In this document: positions 50,747-62,684 of the stretch, in pieces | Numbering within the stretch: the stretch's first letter is position 1 | How the letters are laid out: every line of letters begins with the position of its first letter | Assembly (NCBI RefSeq): GCF_009707705.1 | Contig: NZ_WLYX01000001.1 | Span: 1,674,001-1,738,000, forward strand | Reading direction: 5' to 3' | DNA: 64,000 nucleotides | Origin: Paludibacterium denitrificans | GTDB lineage: Bacteria > Pseudomonadota > Gammaproteobacteria > Burkholderiales > Chromobacteriaceae | Notes under the pieces: model-generated | Database searches by the model: none | Told to the model about the DNA's origin: nothing | Seen by the model: the letters and a program-made list of their open reading frames with translations, nothing else | Program-made: the position numbers and the translations under genes

Positions 50747-51318
50747 ATGACGTCGATTGCTATCGTGTATTTCAGCGGCTATGGCCATACCACCAAACAG
50801 GCGGAAGCCGTGCAGGCGCGGCCGCCGTGGCCGATACGCAGGTGAAGCTGTACCCGATTGATGCCAACGGTGATTTGCCGGAAGGCGCGCTGGAGGAAAT
50901 CGGCGCGGCGGATGCCATCATTTACGGCAGCCCCACCTACATGGGTGGCCCGGCCCGGCAGTTCAAGAAGTTTGCCGATGCCAGCTCCAAGGCCTGGTTT
51001 ACCCAAGCCCGGAAAGACAAGATCGCCGCCGGTTTCACCAACTCCGCCTCGGTCAATGGCGACAAGTTTGCCACCATCGAATACTTCTGGACCCTGTCGC
51101 AGCAGCATGGCCAGATCTGGGTGGGCACCGGGCTGTTGCCGTCCAATACCAAGGCCCATGGCCCGGCAGACATCAACTGGACTGCCGGTTTTGGCGGGCT
51201 GCTGGCCGTGTCGCCGTCCGATGCGTCGCCGGACGAAGCGCCGCGAGATGGCGATCTGGCCACGGCCAAGCTGTTCGGCCAACGTCTGGCCGAAGTGACG
51301 GCACGTTTTAAGCGCTAA
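50747..51318 (+). CDS. WrbA-like flavodoxin / NAD(P)H:quinone oxidoreductase (one scar)
   Basis: A 192-residue flavodoxin-fold protein. VYFSGYGHTTKQAEAV binds the FMN phosphate, GSPTYMGGPARQFKKFADAS is the second flavin loop and AGFTNSASVNGDKFATIEYF the third. Four bases are missing near 50813, where AVQAGAAAVAD needs CAGGCCGGCGCG. The family reduces quinones by two electrons. It is divergent from the HxlR-type regulator and ends before a strong terminator. The decamer codes for LFGQR near the end. Confidence 0.85.
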
Positions 51319-51343
51319 ACCTGCGGGTTAACGCTGGATAAAA

Positions 51344-51386
51344 CATCGCCCCCGACGGTCAGGCCGTGCGGGGGCGATGGTGTTTT
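51344..51386. terminator. rho-independent terminator after the WrbA-like gene
   Basis: CATCGCCCCCG and CGGGGGCGATG pair over 11 bp around a 14-base loop and are followed by GTGTTTTTGGGG. The convergent mnmH gene ends beyond it, next to a decamer copy at 51390. Confidence 0.85.
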
Positions 51387-51406
51387 TGGGGTTGGCCGAA
51401 CAGCGT

Positions 51407-52471
51407 TTAGTTGGCGATCAGCTGTTGCAGCAGGCGCTGCACTTCGCCATTCATGTCGGTGGCGTTGGGATGGAAGGTAAACACCGGGGCTTCGGCCAAC
51501 CCGGGGTAGAGCTGGCCGTTGCTGCGGCGATAGGCCGGGTCGTAGTGTTGCTCGATCAGTTCGCGGAACAGCGTCGCCTTGTCCTGCTGGTCGATCAGCT
51601 GATGCCAGCGCTGGATGGTCTGGCGGCCGAGCAGCTCGGTCAGCCGTGTCAATTGCGCCTTGAACGCCTGTGGCTGTTCCAGCAATTCGGCATAGTCTTC
51701 GCACAGGAAGGCAACACGTTCATCCATATTCACCTGTACGCGCACGCCATCGGCGGCATGCAAGGCGTCCATCAGGGCAGCGGGCAGATGAACCAGTCCG
51801 ATGCGCTTGCTTTCCGACTCGACAAACACCGGGCGGGCCGGGTCCAGTTGCGCCAGCCGGTGTGCCAGTTGCGTATCAAACCATTTCTGGCTGGGCTGCG
51901 GCTGGCCCGGCACCGCACCCAGCAGCGAGCCGCGGTGATTGGCCAGCGCTTCCGTGTCCAGCACCTGTGCCCCGCTGGCAGCCAGAGCGTGCAGCAGCCG
52001 CGTTTTGCCGCTGCCGGTCAGGCCGCTGATCACGCAGTAGCGGTAGCGCCCGGGCAGGGTGTCCAGATCGGCCAGCACCTGATGACGCCACGCCTTGTAG
52101 CCGCCATCGAGCTGGTAGGCTTTCCAGCCGATCAGCCGCAGCCAGCTGGTCATCGACCCGGAACGCTTGCCGCCGCGCCAGCAGTAAATCAGCGGTTTCC
52201 AGTCTTTGGGCTGGTCGGCAAACAGCGTTTCCAGATGGTGGGCGATGTTTTTCGCTACCAGCGCGGCCCCCACCTTGGTGGCTTCAAACGGCGATACCTG
52301 TTTGTACATGGTGCCGACCAGTACCCGTTCCTCGTTACTCAGCACGGGAGCGTTGATGGCACCGGGGATGTGGTCTTCGGCAAATTCCAGCGGCGTGCGC
52401 ACGTCGATAATGCTGGAAAACTGGTCAAGATCAGCCAGCGTGGCGATCGTTGACGCGGCAGGGTTTTTCAT
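51407..52471 (-). CDS. mnmH: tRNA 2-selenouridine synthase MnmH (SelU/YbbB)
   Basis: MnmH replaces sulfur by selenium at wobble 2-thiouridine, using selenophosphate. The 354-residue frame is intact. The rhodanese domain reads [20 protein letters not shown] with the active Cys in [15 protein letters not shown]. The P-loop domain reads [17 protein letters not shown], and [13 protein letters not shown] follows. The start [17 protein letters not shown] is preferred to upstream codons. It is divergent from selD, its selenium donor enzyme, with 53 bp between, so the pair forms a selenouridine module. Confidence 0.95.
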   Translation of the reverse strand: MKNPAASTIATLADLDQFSSIIDVRTPLEFAEDHIPGAINAPVLSNEERVLVGTMYKQVSPFEATKVGAALVAKNIAHHLETLFADQPKDWKPLIYCWRGGKRSGSMTSWLRLIGWKAYQLDGGYKAWRHQVLADLDTLPGRYRYCVISGLTGSGKTRLLHALAASGAQVLDTEALANHRGSLLGAVPGQPQPSQKWFDTQLAHRLAQLDPARPVFVESESKRIGLVHLPAALMDALHAADGVRVQVNMDERVAFLCEDYAELLEQPQAFKAQLTRLTELLGRQTIQRWHQLIDQQDKATLFRELIEQHYDPAYRRSNGQLYPGLAEAPVFTFHPNATDMNGEVQRLLQQLIAN

Positions 52472-52524
52472 CGGACAACCTGAGGGTGATAATGGTAACT
52501 TTGCCGGAACTGCAAGGAGCAAGC

Positions 52525-53569
52525 ATGGAACCGATTCGTTTGACGCAATTATCCCACGGTGGGGGATGCGGCTGCAAAATATCCCCGGCGATTCTGGCGC
52601 AGATGCTGAAAACCCTGCCGCAAGCGGCCTTGTTTCCCGATTTGCTGGTGGGCACGGAAACCGCCGACGATGCCGCCGTGTATCGGTTGAATGACCAGCA
52701 GGCGCTGGTGGCGACCACTGACTTTTTCATGCCGATTGTCGATGACCCTTACGACTTTGGCCGCATTGCCGCCACCAACGCCATCTCCGATGTGTATGCC
52801 ATGGGCGGCACGCCGATTCTGGCGCTGGCCATTGTCGGCATGCCGATCAACACCCTGCCGGTAGAAGCGATCCAGCAAATCATGGCCGGTGGCGCCAGCG
52901 TGTGCGCGCAAGCCGGGATTCCGCTGGCTGGTGGCCACTCCATCGACTCGCCGGAACCGATTTATGGTCTGGTGGCGCTGGGGCTGGTGCACCCGGACAA
53001 AGTACGGCGCAACAGCGCGGCACAGGCGGGCGATGTGCTGATTCTGGGCAAACCGCTGGGCGTGGGGATTCTTGGCAGCGCCATGAAGGCCGGACTGCTG
53101 GACGAAGCCGGTTATCGCCAGCTGATCGATACCACCACCCAGCTCAACCGTGTCGGCAGCACCCTGTCCGACTTGCCCGGTGTGCACGCCATTACCGATG
53201 TCACCGGGTTTGGCCTGCTCGGCCACTTGCTGGAAGTGTGCCGCGGCGCCGGGCTTGACCGCCCACCTGCAAGCAGGTGATGTGCCGCTGCTCAGTGCCG
53301 CCGAAGGATTTGCCCGTCAGGGGATCGGCCCGGGGGCGATTGGCCGCAATCTGGCCAGCTATGGCGAACAGGTCAGCTTTGACGAGGCCGTGCCGGACTG
53401 GCTGCGTCGCATGATGGTGGATGCGCAGACCAGCGGTGGCTTGCTGGTGTCGGCAGCCGCTGACGAGGCCGACGCGGTGCTGGCTCAGTTCCACGCTGCC
53501 GGTTTTGGCGCGGCGCGCGTCATTGGCCATCTGGCCGAGGGTGCCCCACGGGTAGTGGTCAACGCCTGA
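52525..53569 (+). CDS. selD: selenophosphate synthetase SelD (one indel)
   Basis: SelD makes selenophosphate from selenide and ATP. The N-terminal [16 protein letters not shown] carries Cys16 and Cys18, so it is a Cys, not a selenocysteine, form. [20 protein letters not shown] and [20 protein letters not shown] are typical. The C-terminal [11 protein letters not shown] is conserved. One T is added near 53255 in [12 protein letters not shown], shifting the last 100 codons. An AAGGAG ribosome site lies 6 bp before the start. No selenocysteine genes are visible here; the adjacent mnmH is the likely consumer. Confidence 0.94.
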
Positions 53570-53597
53570 GCCGGGCAACAGGTTTGGTGGTAAATGG

Positions 53598-53628
53598 ACA
53601 AGGCCGTTCCTGTCGGGAACGGCCTTGT
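53598..53628. terminator. bidirectional terminator between selD and the P-type ATPase
   Basis: ACAAGGCCGTTCC and GGGAACGGCCTTGT form a 13-bp stem with a 4-base loop. The two genes converge across it. Confidence 0.85.
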
Positions 53629-53642
53629 TGCGTTGGCGCTGG

Positions 53643-56174
53643 CTACGACGCCTGACGCCCGGCGCGTAGGCCCGCCAGCCACTTCACGCCTTCATAGGCC
53701 AGCAGGCAGAGCACGCCGCTGGCCAGCGCCAGCAGCATGTGCGGCCAGCTTGGCACATGAAAACGGAACAGCTGTGCCAGCCACGGCCAGCGCGTCACCA
53801 GCAACAGGAAGGCGCCGGTGCCCAGCAGGATGGTCCAGCCGGTGCGCGACAGCCCGGCCAGCCCGGCCAGCGGCCCGACCCGCGTGGAGCGGCAGCTGAC
53901 GATGAGGATGGCGTTGGCGACGATCAGTAGCACAAACGCCAGCGCGCGCGCTTCGCCTTCGGCCAACCCTTGCGCCAGCATGCCGAAATAACCGATGCCC
54001 ACCAGCAGCGTGGTGATCAGCCCTTGCAGCAGGCTTAACAGCACGTTGCCGCCGGACAGCAGGTGTTCACTGCGCCGCCGCGGCGGTTGTTGCATGACGC
54101 GATCCGGGGCTTCGGCCTCGAACACGATGGAGCAGGCCGGGTCGATGACCAGTTCGAGAAAGGCAATGTGGATCGGGGCCAGCACCAGCGGCAGGCCGAA
54201 TAGCAATGGCAGGATGGACAGCCCGACGATGGGCAGGTGCACCGCCAGCGTGTAGATCATGGCCTGACGCAGGTTGGCGAAAATGCGCCGCCCCGGCGGA
54301 TGGCGGCGACGATGGTGGTGAAATCGTCCGAGAGCAAGACCAGCGAGGCGGCCTCGCGTGCCACGTCGGTGCCGCGCTTGCCCATGGCGATGCCGATATG
54401 CGCCGCCTTGAGCGCCGGGGCATCGTTGACGCCATCACCGGTCATGGCCACCACTTCGCCGTTGGCCTTCATCGCTTCGACAATCGCCAGTTTCTGCTGC
54501 GGCGTGACGCGGGCAAAAATGCTTACCTCGCGCAGTTTTTCGGCCAACCTTGCGGCGGGCAGGGCGCCCAGCTCGGCGCCGGTCAGCAGGTGCTGATGGG
54601 GCAGAGGCGGCGCGGGCGATGGCGCGGGCGGTACGCGGGTGGTCGCCGGTAATCATCACGGTGCGGATGCCAGCCTGATGGCATTCGTCAATCGCTCAGC
54701 GGCACTTCGCGCCGTAACGGATCGGCCAACCCGATCAGCCCGACCCATTCAAAATCGAAATCGTGTTGCAGGCTGGGGGCGCTGTCGCCGCTGTAGCGCG
54801 CTTTGGCCACCGCCAGCACGCGCAGGCCGTCGTCGGCCAGTTGTTCTGCCTGCTGGCTGACACGCGCGCTGTCGGCGGCGCTCAGGTGGCACAGGTCGGC
54901 GATGGCTTCCGGCGCGCCTTTGGCCGCGACCACCCGGTGTGCCGCTGGCGTGCCATCCCAGACGTGCGACATGGCCAACAGCTCAGGCGACAGTTCGTAC
55001 TCCCACACCAGACTCCAGTCCGGGTGCAGGTGTTCGGTATTGGCCAGATACTGGCTTAAGCGAAGCGGTGGAAAGCCTGTTCCATCGGGTCGTGCGGGTC
55101 GATTTCGCTGGCCAGCACCGCGTACTCCATCAACTCGTGATAAGGCTCCGGCAGGTCCTGGCGCGCCTCGTCCAGCGTGTTGATCTGTAAACGCTGCTCA
55201 CCGGCCACCAGCGCAGCAATTTCCATGCGGTTTTGCGTCAGCGTGCCGGTCTTGTCGACGCACAGCACGGTGGTTTGCCCCAGCGTTTCGATCACGTTCA
55301 GCCGCCGTGTCAGCACCTGCTGGCGGGCGATGCGGCGCGCGCCCAGCGCCAGAAACACGATGAGGATGACTGGAAACTCCTGCGGCAGCAGGCTCATCGC
55401 CGTGGTAATGCCGGACAGCAGCGCTGCCAGCCAGTCGCCACGGCTGTAGACGTACAGGCCGGTGACCAGCAGGCACAACGCGAGGCCAATGACGGTGATC
55501 TGGCGGGTGAGGTGGCCCATTTCCTGTTGCAACGGCGAATCGGCCATTTCCACGCTGGCCAGCGAGTGGCCGATCTGGCCGAGCGCGGTGTGCGCGCCGA
55601 TGGCCGTGACGCGCACCACGCCCTGACCGCTGACCACCAGCGTACCGGTGCTGACGCGGTGGTTGTCGGCCGCGTCGTTGTCGCTGGCGGCAAATTTGCT
55701 CACCGCGATGGATTCGCCGGTGAGCAGCGATTCGTCGATGGCCAGCTCGTGGCTTTCCAGAATGATGCCGTCGGCGGGAACGCGGTCGCCCTCCACCAGC
55801 AGCAGAATGTCCTCGCGCACCACTTCACGGCCGGGAATGCGCTGCGGCGCGCCATCCCGCAGGACCAGCGCGCGCGGGCTGGAGAGATCGCGCAATGCCG
55901 CCAGCGCCTGTTCGGTGCGCCGCTCCTGCAACACCGTGATGGCGATGATGATGCAGACGAAGCCCAATAGCAGCAGCGCCTCGGCCGGGTCGCCCATCAG
56001 CAGATAGATGCCGCTAGCGCCCAGCAACAGCAGAAACATCGGTTCGCGCAGCACCTCCAGCAGCAGCGCCCAGAGCCCGCGCGACGCACTGGCAGACAGT
56101 TCGTTCCAGCCTTCCGTGCGCTGACGTTGTTCGACCGTGGCCTGTGACAGGCCGTTAAACGGAGGTGTGCTCAT
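53643..56174 (-). CDS. P2-like cation-transporting P-type ATPase (four breaks)
   Basis: Restored length is about 842 residues. The N-terminus is [20 protein letters not shown] with [20 protein letters not shown]. The actuator loop has [11 protein letters not shown]. The membrane signature is [20 protein letters not shown]. The phosphorylation motif is [20 protein letters not shown], and later [20 protein letters not shown] and six C-terminal helices follow. PQEFP in place of PEGLP marks a distinct subfamily, so the ion cannot be named with confidence (calcium or magnesium are candidates). Breaks: GCTTAAGC at 55054, an extra base near 54692, a changed GCCGGC near 54615, and one C lost near 54292 in GCCGGC. 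Confidence 0.85.
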
Positions 56175-56348
56175 GACGGCTGTGTTCCTGATGGGAGGTA
56201 GCCAAGCATCGCGCACCCGGCGCAAAAATGCCAGCCGTTGGCCGTGGGCGAGGGGTGTGCAAGTTGTGTCAGAATAGCGCCCTGTAAACCGTGCGGCCCG
56301 GCCTGAATGTTTGCCGGGCGGCCGTATTGGGGCGGGAAGGATGTTGAT

Positions 56349-57362
56349 ATGTTGATTGGCGAATCGCGGGTGGAATGTCTGGCGGTGCATCGGGTGGGCA
56401 ACCCGGCGCGGGACGAGGGATTGCAGTTGTCCGAGCGTACCGCCGTGGTGAATGACGAGGTGTCGTCGCTGATTCTGGATGGTTATCTCAAGGGCATCGT
56501 GTCGGACAAGAAGAAGTTTCAGTTCTTTCACGATACCGACCTCAACCTGAACGAGGTGTATCACTACTCGCGCCAGTTTTTCCGCGGGGAGCTGGGTTTT
56601 CTGGAGCTGTCACAGCGGCTGGCGCGCCATCTGTACGCCCGCTCGCAGCATCCCAACATCAGCGCGGGCGACGTGCTGGTGATTTTGTTCAGCGGCCTGA
56701 GTGACGCGCACAGCACGCAGCGCGCACTGGGGGTGTTCAAGGCCGAGATTCGCGATGATTTCCTCAAGGTGATCGAATCGGAATCGGTGTTCGACCTGCA
56801 GCACGTGTCCGGCATCAATCCGCGCCTTATCGACAAGGGCGCACTGATTCTGGAACAGGACAGCACCGTGTACGCGGTGGACCGGCTGGGGCAGCAGGCC
56901 AAGTTCTGGCTGGAGGATTTCCTGCACGCCCGGCGCGTGCCGGATGTGCAGTCCAGCAGCCAGATGATGACGCGCGTGCTGGAGCAGTTGTCCGGCGACA
57001 TCGCCGACCCGGTGCAGCAGGGCCGCTTCAAGGATGAGTTTCTGGCGTTGTGCCGCCGCGATGAGGAGGTCTCGGCGCATGAGCTGTCGGCGGTGGCCGA
57101 GCGCTTTGTTGAGCCCGCTTCCGTTGGCGAGGCGTTTGACAGCGCCGCCCAGTCCTACGGCTTTGCGCTGGATGAACAGGCGCGCTTCCCTGCCCACAGC
57201 ATGGCGCGGCGTCTGGAACGCAGCCTGTGCAAGGTGGGTATCGGCCACGGTCTGAGTCTGTTGTTGCCACCGGACATGAGTCTGCAAGCGGTCAACGCCG
57301 AACGCGCCAGCGATGGCGAACTCACCCTGACGCTGACGCTGTTTCCGCAGTCGCCGGATTGA
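56349..57362 (+). CDS. nucleoid-associated protein YejK (NdpA) family
   Basis: A 337-residue intact frame. MLIGESRVECLAVHRVGNPA begins the NdpA domain. SNPHISAGDVLV-like text appears here as HPNISAGDVLVILFSG. LKVIESESVFDLQHVSGINP and LDRLGQQAKFWLEDFLHARR-like segments follow (here VDRLGQQAKFWLEDFLHA). Members are spermidine-nucleoid-associated proteins of unclear role. The gap to the P-type ATPase (56175-56348, divergent) has no gene. Confidence 0.8.
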   Translation: MLIGESRVECLAVHRVGNPARDEGLQLSERTAVVNDEVSSLILDGYLKGIVSDKKKFQFFHDTDLNLNEVYHYSRQFFRGELGFLELSQRLARHLYARSQHPNISAGDVLVILFSGLSDAHSTQRALGVFKAEIRDDFLKVIESESVFDLQHVSGINPRLIDKGALILEQDSTVYAVDRLGQQAKFWLEDFLHARRVPDVQSSSQMMTRVLEQLSGDIADPVQQGRFKDEFLALCRRDEEVSAHELSAVAERFVEPASVGEAFDSAAQSYGFALDEQARFPAHSMARRLERSLCKVGIGHGLSLLLPPDMSLQAVNAERASDGELTLTLTLFPQSPD

Positions 57363-57379
57363 CGCCAACGCGGCGCCGT

Positions 57380-58325
57380 TCAGGCTGACAAGGTTGGCCG
57401 AATATCCGGTTGCGAATAGGCCGGGTGATCGGCTTAAGCACCAGTTCCTGTACCAGAAAATCGATAAACGCCCGTACCGCTGGCGATAGCCCGCGCCGGG
57501 TAAGAAACGCCGCATGCAGAATGCCCCACGGGCTTTCATACTGCGGCAGCAGCCGGATCAGCCCTGCGCGATGGCTTGCTGGCAAACCGGAAACGGCAAC
57601 GCCGCCATGCCGATGCTTAAGCCAGCGCGGCATCCAGCAGCACGGTGAGGTCATCGGTCATCAAGCGCGGGCTGTCCACCTGCACCGTGTAGGTGTGGCT
57701 TAAGCCGGGTCCATCAGCGCGATGTGGCCGCGCCCATCCGGCTCATGGTCAGTACCGGCAGGGTGCCCAGCTCGGTGGGGTGTTGCGGCAGCGGCGCGTT
57801 GCCCAAGAGCGTCGGGCTGGCCACCAGAATGACCCGGCTGATGCCGAGCTGGCGCACCACCAGATTGGCGCTGTCGTCGATGACATGGCGCACGCGGATG
57901 GCCACGTCGATCCCTTCCTCGATCAGATCCACGCGCCGGTTGGTGGCTTCCAGCCAGATGCGCACCTGCGGATGCGCCGCCATGAAGCGCGGCAGAATCG
58001 GGCTGAGCAGGGTATTGGCCAGCAGTTCCGGGCAACTGACGCGCACCAGACCGCGCGGTTCGGCGGTGATGCGGGCGATGGCGTCTTCGGCTGCTTCGGC
58101 TTCGGCCAACATGGCCTGACAATGGGCGTAATAGCTGTTGCCCACGTCGGTGAGCGCCAGCCGCCGGGTGGTGCGTTGCAGCAGGCGTACGCCCAGCCGT
58201 TCTTCCAGTTCGGCCACGCGGCGCGACAGCCGCGATTTGGGAATGCCCAGCACGCGGCTGGCCGCCATGAAGCCGCCGTGTTCCACCACTTTGGCAAAGT
58301 AGAGCAGGTCGTTGAGGTCTGGCAT
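57380..58325 (-). CDS. LysR-family transcriptional regulator (several scars)
   Basis: About 310 residues. The N-terminal helix-turn-helix reads LLYFAKVVEHGGFMAASRVL, then IPKSRLSRRVAELEERLGV. The effector domain reads VRVSCPELLANTLLSPILPR and DVAIRVRHVIDDSANLVVR. Breaks: near 57735 (SRMDGRGHI), GCTTAAGC at 57698 (in DPAGHTYTV), 57615 (in AALAGIGMAA) and 57432 (in LVPADHPAY), and one base near 57560. It is divergent from azoR, an arrangement in which such regulators (AaeR/YhaJ-like) often control quinone or azo stress genes. Confidence 0.85.
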
Positions 58326-58436
58326 GAGGATTGTCCTATTGGTGGAACAATGTTTCCTTTTTTGCCAGTCTAGTCATGATTGGGCACAAAAACTACCATG
58401 GCTTCACTTGCTCATCACTCACGAAAGCCAACACCA

Positions 58437-59042
58437 TGAAACTCCTGCACCTTGATTCCAGCATTCTGGGCCAAAACTCCGTATCGCGTTTGCTGACGGC
58501 TGCACTGGTGGAAGCCGTGCGCCAGCGTCATGCCGACGTCAACGTGACCTACCACGACCGGCCGCCGAGCCGATCGCCCACCTGTCCGGTGAAATCATTG
58601 GCGCCAACTTCACGCCGGAAGCCGAATGGAACGACACCCAGCGCCGTGAAAGCGCGCTGAGCAACAGCCTGATCGAAGAATTCCGGCCGCCGATGTGGTG
58701 GTGATCGGTGCGCCGATGTACAACTTCTCCATTCCGTCGCAGCTGAAAAGCTGGATTGACCGTGTTGCCGCCGTTTACCGCACCTTCAAATACACCGAAA
58801 ACGGCCCGGTTGGCACGGCCGGTGGCAAGAAGGTCGTGATCGCTTCCTCGCGTGGCGGCGTGTACTCCACCGAACAGGCTCAGGTCATGGACTTTCAGGA
58901 AGATTACCTGCGCACCGTGCTGGGTTTCCTTGGCGTGACCGACGTGGAAATCATCCGCGCCGAAGCGGTGAACATGGGCGAAGACAAGCGTGCCACCGCC
59001 ATCCACGCAGCCAAGGATGCCATCAGCAAACTGGCGATTTAA
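58437..59042 (+). CDS. azoR: FMN-dependent NADH:azoreductase / quinone reductase AzoR (two indels)
   Basis: About 203 residues. [20 protein letters not shown] is the FMN phosphate loop. [20 protein letters not shown] and [12 protein letters not shown] are conserved flavin-binding parts. Two T losses lie near 58563 ([12 protein letters not shown]) and 58687 ([12 protein letters not shown]); in both CCTGG is expected and CCGG is read. The family reduces quinones and azo dyes with NADH. It starts with its own ribosome site and ends before a strong terminator. Confidence 0.92.
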
Positions 59043-59087
59043 CTCTGATCCTCGAGTGTTTGCTCTCGCTTGTACGAGGGATGACCG

Positions 59088-59117
59088 CACCGCTTCGCTG
59101 TGAAGCGGTGTTTTTTT
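59088..59117 (+). terminator. rho-independent terminator of azoR
   Basis: CACCGCTTC and GAAGCGGTG pair around GCTGT and are followed by TTTTTTT. It is 45 bp after the azoR stop. Confidence 0.93.
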
Positions 59118-59199
59118 GTCTGTCGCGGCGGCAAGCGCAAGGCCGGTTCACGCTATGATTAAAGCGTTGGGCAAGGTCGTGGTGTGGAGGACGCAAGGC

Positions 59200-59562
59200 A
59201 TGGATATTCTGGAACTGATTGGCGAGCAGCGCATCAACGAGGCGGTGGAACGTGGCGATGGCGAGCATCTGGCCTGTGCCGGTCAGCCGCTGGATCTGGA
59301 GGAAAACCTGCTGGTGCCGGTCGAGCAGCGCATGGCTTTTCGCATTCTGAAAAACGCCTACTATATTCCGCCAGAGCTGGAAACGCGCAAGGAAGCGGTG
59401 GAACTGGCCATGGCGCTGGTGGAGGAACCAGATAACGATGCCTTTGAGCGCGGGCGGCGCAAGCTTGCCTTGCTCAATCACCGCCTCAGCGCCGCAGGAC
59501 TGCCGCCGGTGACGCTGGACGAGCGCTATGGCGCCGCGCTGTTGGAGAACCTGTCGCGCTAA
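59200..59562 (+). CDS. DUF1992 (DnaJ-homologue C28 conserved-domain) protein
   Basis: A 120-residue intact frame from ATG at 59200, with GGAGG 10 bp before. MDILELIGEQRINEAVERGD, then LACAGQPLDLEENLLVPVEQ and RILKNAYYIPPELETRKEAV match DUF1992, the domain found in DNAJC28 and bacterial YhdN-type proteins. Function unknown. An upstream frame extension to 59116 lacks a ribosome site. A decamer copy follows the stop at 59565. Confidence 0.8.
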   Translation: MDILELIGEQRINEAVERGDGEHLACAGQPLDLEENLLVPVEQRMAFRILKNAYYIPPELETRKEAVELAMALVEEPDNDAFERGRRKLALLNHRLSAAGLPPVTLDERYGAALLENLSR

Positions 59563-59594
59563 GGGTTGGCCGAAGTGCGACAGACCATGGTTAG

Positions 59595-61232
<1,638 letters not shown>

Positions 61233-61236
61233 GCCG

Positions 61237-62294
61237 TTAGCCCCACATGCTGGCGAGGTCCACCGTCGAGCGCTGGCCGATGGCATCGAAATGCTCGGCC
61301 AGCCAGCTTTTGGCCTGTTGGTAGCCCTGATCGTGCAGGCGCGTGAGCAGACTGGGATCGGCAGCCATCTTGGTGCCCGGCCCCAGCTGGCTCATCAGGT
61401 CCGAGGCTTCGATCAGGTGAAAACGGGTGGCCAGCAGCCGCTCTTCCAGCGTCACCGGTTCCGCATCCCGGCTCTTGCCAAACAGCCGGTGCAGTGCTGA
61501 CGACTCGCGTTCCTGCTGGCTGCGCGCGGCATAGCGGGTGACGTTGGAAAACATCCGCATCTCGCGCAGGAAGTTGGCGCTGAAGGCCAGTTCCAGCGTG
61601 CGCTCGCGGATGGCGTCCACGCTGCGCGGTGTTTCGTCGTATTGCTGTGGACTGAGCAGCACCAGCAGCATGTCGTGGCTGCGGCATTCGTAAAACAGCG
61701 GGAACACCGCCGGGTTGGCCGAATAGCCGCCGTCCCAGTAGGGTTCGCCATCAATCATGATCGCCTGTTGCAACATCGGCAGGCAGGCCGACGCCAGCAA
61801 CATGTCCTCGGTCAGTTCCCGGGTCTTGAACAGCCGCAAGCGTCCGGAATTGGCCTGCGTGGCGGCGATGAACAGCTTGATCGGGCATTCGGTGCGCAGG
61901 CGCGGAAAGTCGATCAACGCTGACACCACCTCGCGCAGCGGGTTGAGATTGAGCGGATTGAGCTGATAGGGCGACAGGTAACGCGTCCATTGCAGCATCA
62001 GCTTGGCGCTGGGCAGCAGGGCTACGCTTTCGCCGTCAATCGACGTGGTCGACATATCCAGCGGCTGGCTGTTGGCCACCGCGCGCCAGAAGCTAACCAG
62101 CGCAATGCGTGCGCCCCGTCCGCCCTTGAGCAGGCCATCGGCCATTACGACGGCGTTCATGGCACCGGCGCTGGTGCCGCTGATGCCTTCAAATTCCAGC
62201 CGGTCGTCTTCCAGCAACGCGTCCAGTACCCCCCGGTGAAGGCGCCGTGCGCGCCGCCACCTTGCAGGGCCAGATTGATGGTCTTGCGGGTCAT
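61237..62294 (-). CDS. patatin-like phospholipase (RssA-like) (one indel)
   Basis: About 353 residues. The N-terminus reads LALQGGGAHGAFTWGVLDAL after restoring one T near 62236 (ACCTGGGGGG expected, ACCGGGGGG read). The nucleophile elbow is GISGTSAGAMNAVVMADGLL (GTSAG) and the catalytic Asp lies in YWDGGYSANPAVF. The GGGAHG oxyanion motif is complete, so a lipid acyl hydrolase is likely; substrate unknown. It converges with the glutathione S-transferase gene, the stops being only a few bases apart. Confidence 0.87.
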
Positions 62295-62307
62295 GGGCTT
62301 GTCCTTG

Positions 62308-62544
62308 TCAGCTTGATCGCAATCGGGCGTCCAGGCTATCGATCACTTCAGCCCAGTCGGCGTCGTCGTCCAGTTCGGCACTGAGAAATTCCTGTTGTGC
62401 CGCCGTCCAGAACGGGGCTTCGGCCAACCGGGTGTGGTTATCCAGTGGGGCATGTTGGCCGATGAAGGCTTCGATGGCCGCATGGTCGGAAGGTAGGCCC
62501 AGTTGATCGAACAGGGCGCTTAGCGGGTGGATCGGGGATTCCAT
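62308..62544 (-). CDS. DUF2789 protein
   Basis: A 78-residue frame from ATG at 62544, with GGAGAAG just upstream. FDQLGLPSDHAAIEAFIGQH, then LAEAPFWTAAQQEFLSAELD and DADWAEVIDSLDARLRSS are typical of DUF2789. Small cytosolic protein, function unknown. It may be co-transcribed with the patatin gene, 13 bp downstream. Confidence 0.78.
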   Translation of the reverse strand: MESPIHPLSALFDQLGLPSDHAAIEAFIGQHAPLDNHTRLAEAPFWTAAQQEFLSAELDDDADWAEVIDSLDARLRSS

Positions 62545-62684
62545 GGCTTCTCCTTGCAACACACCAAGAGGTTCACACACTTACGATATAAGCGTTGTCT
62601 GCCCGGCTTGCCGGTAAAACATGCACAAGCGCGCGGCGGTTATCGCTTAGCGGAATGGAAAGGGGTTGTTGCCATGATAGCGCA

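Noticed and set aside
52525..52600. A selenocysteine codon in selD
   Set aside because: The active position is encoded by an ordinary cysteine codon in GGGCGCK; no in-frame TGA is present there.
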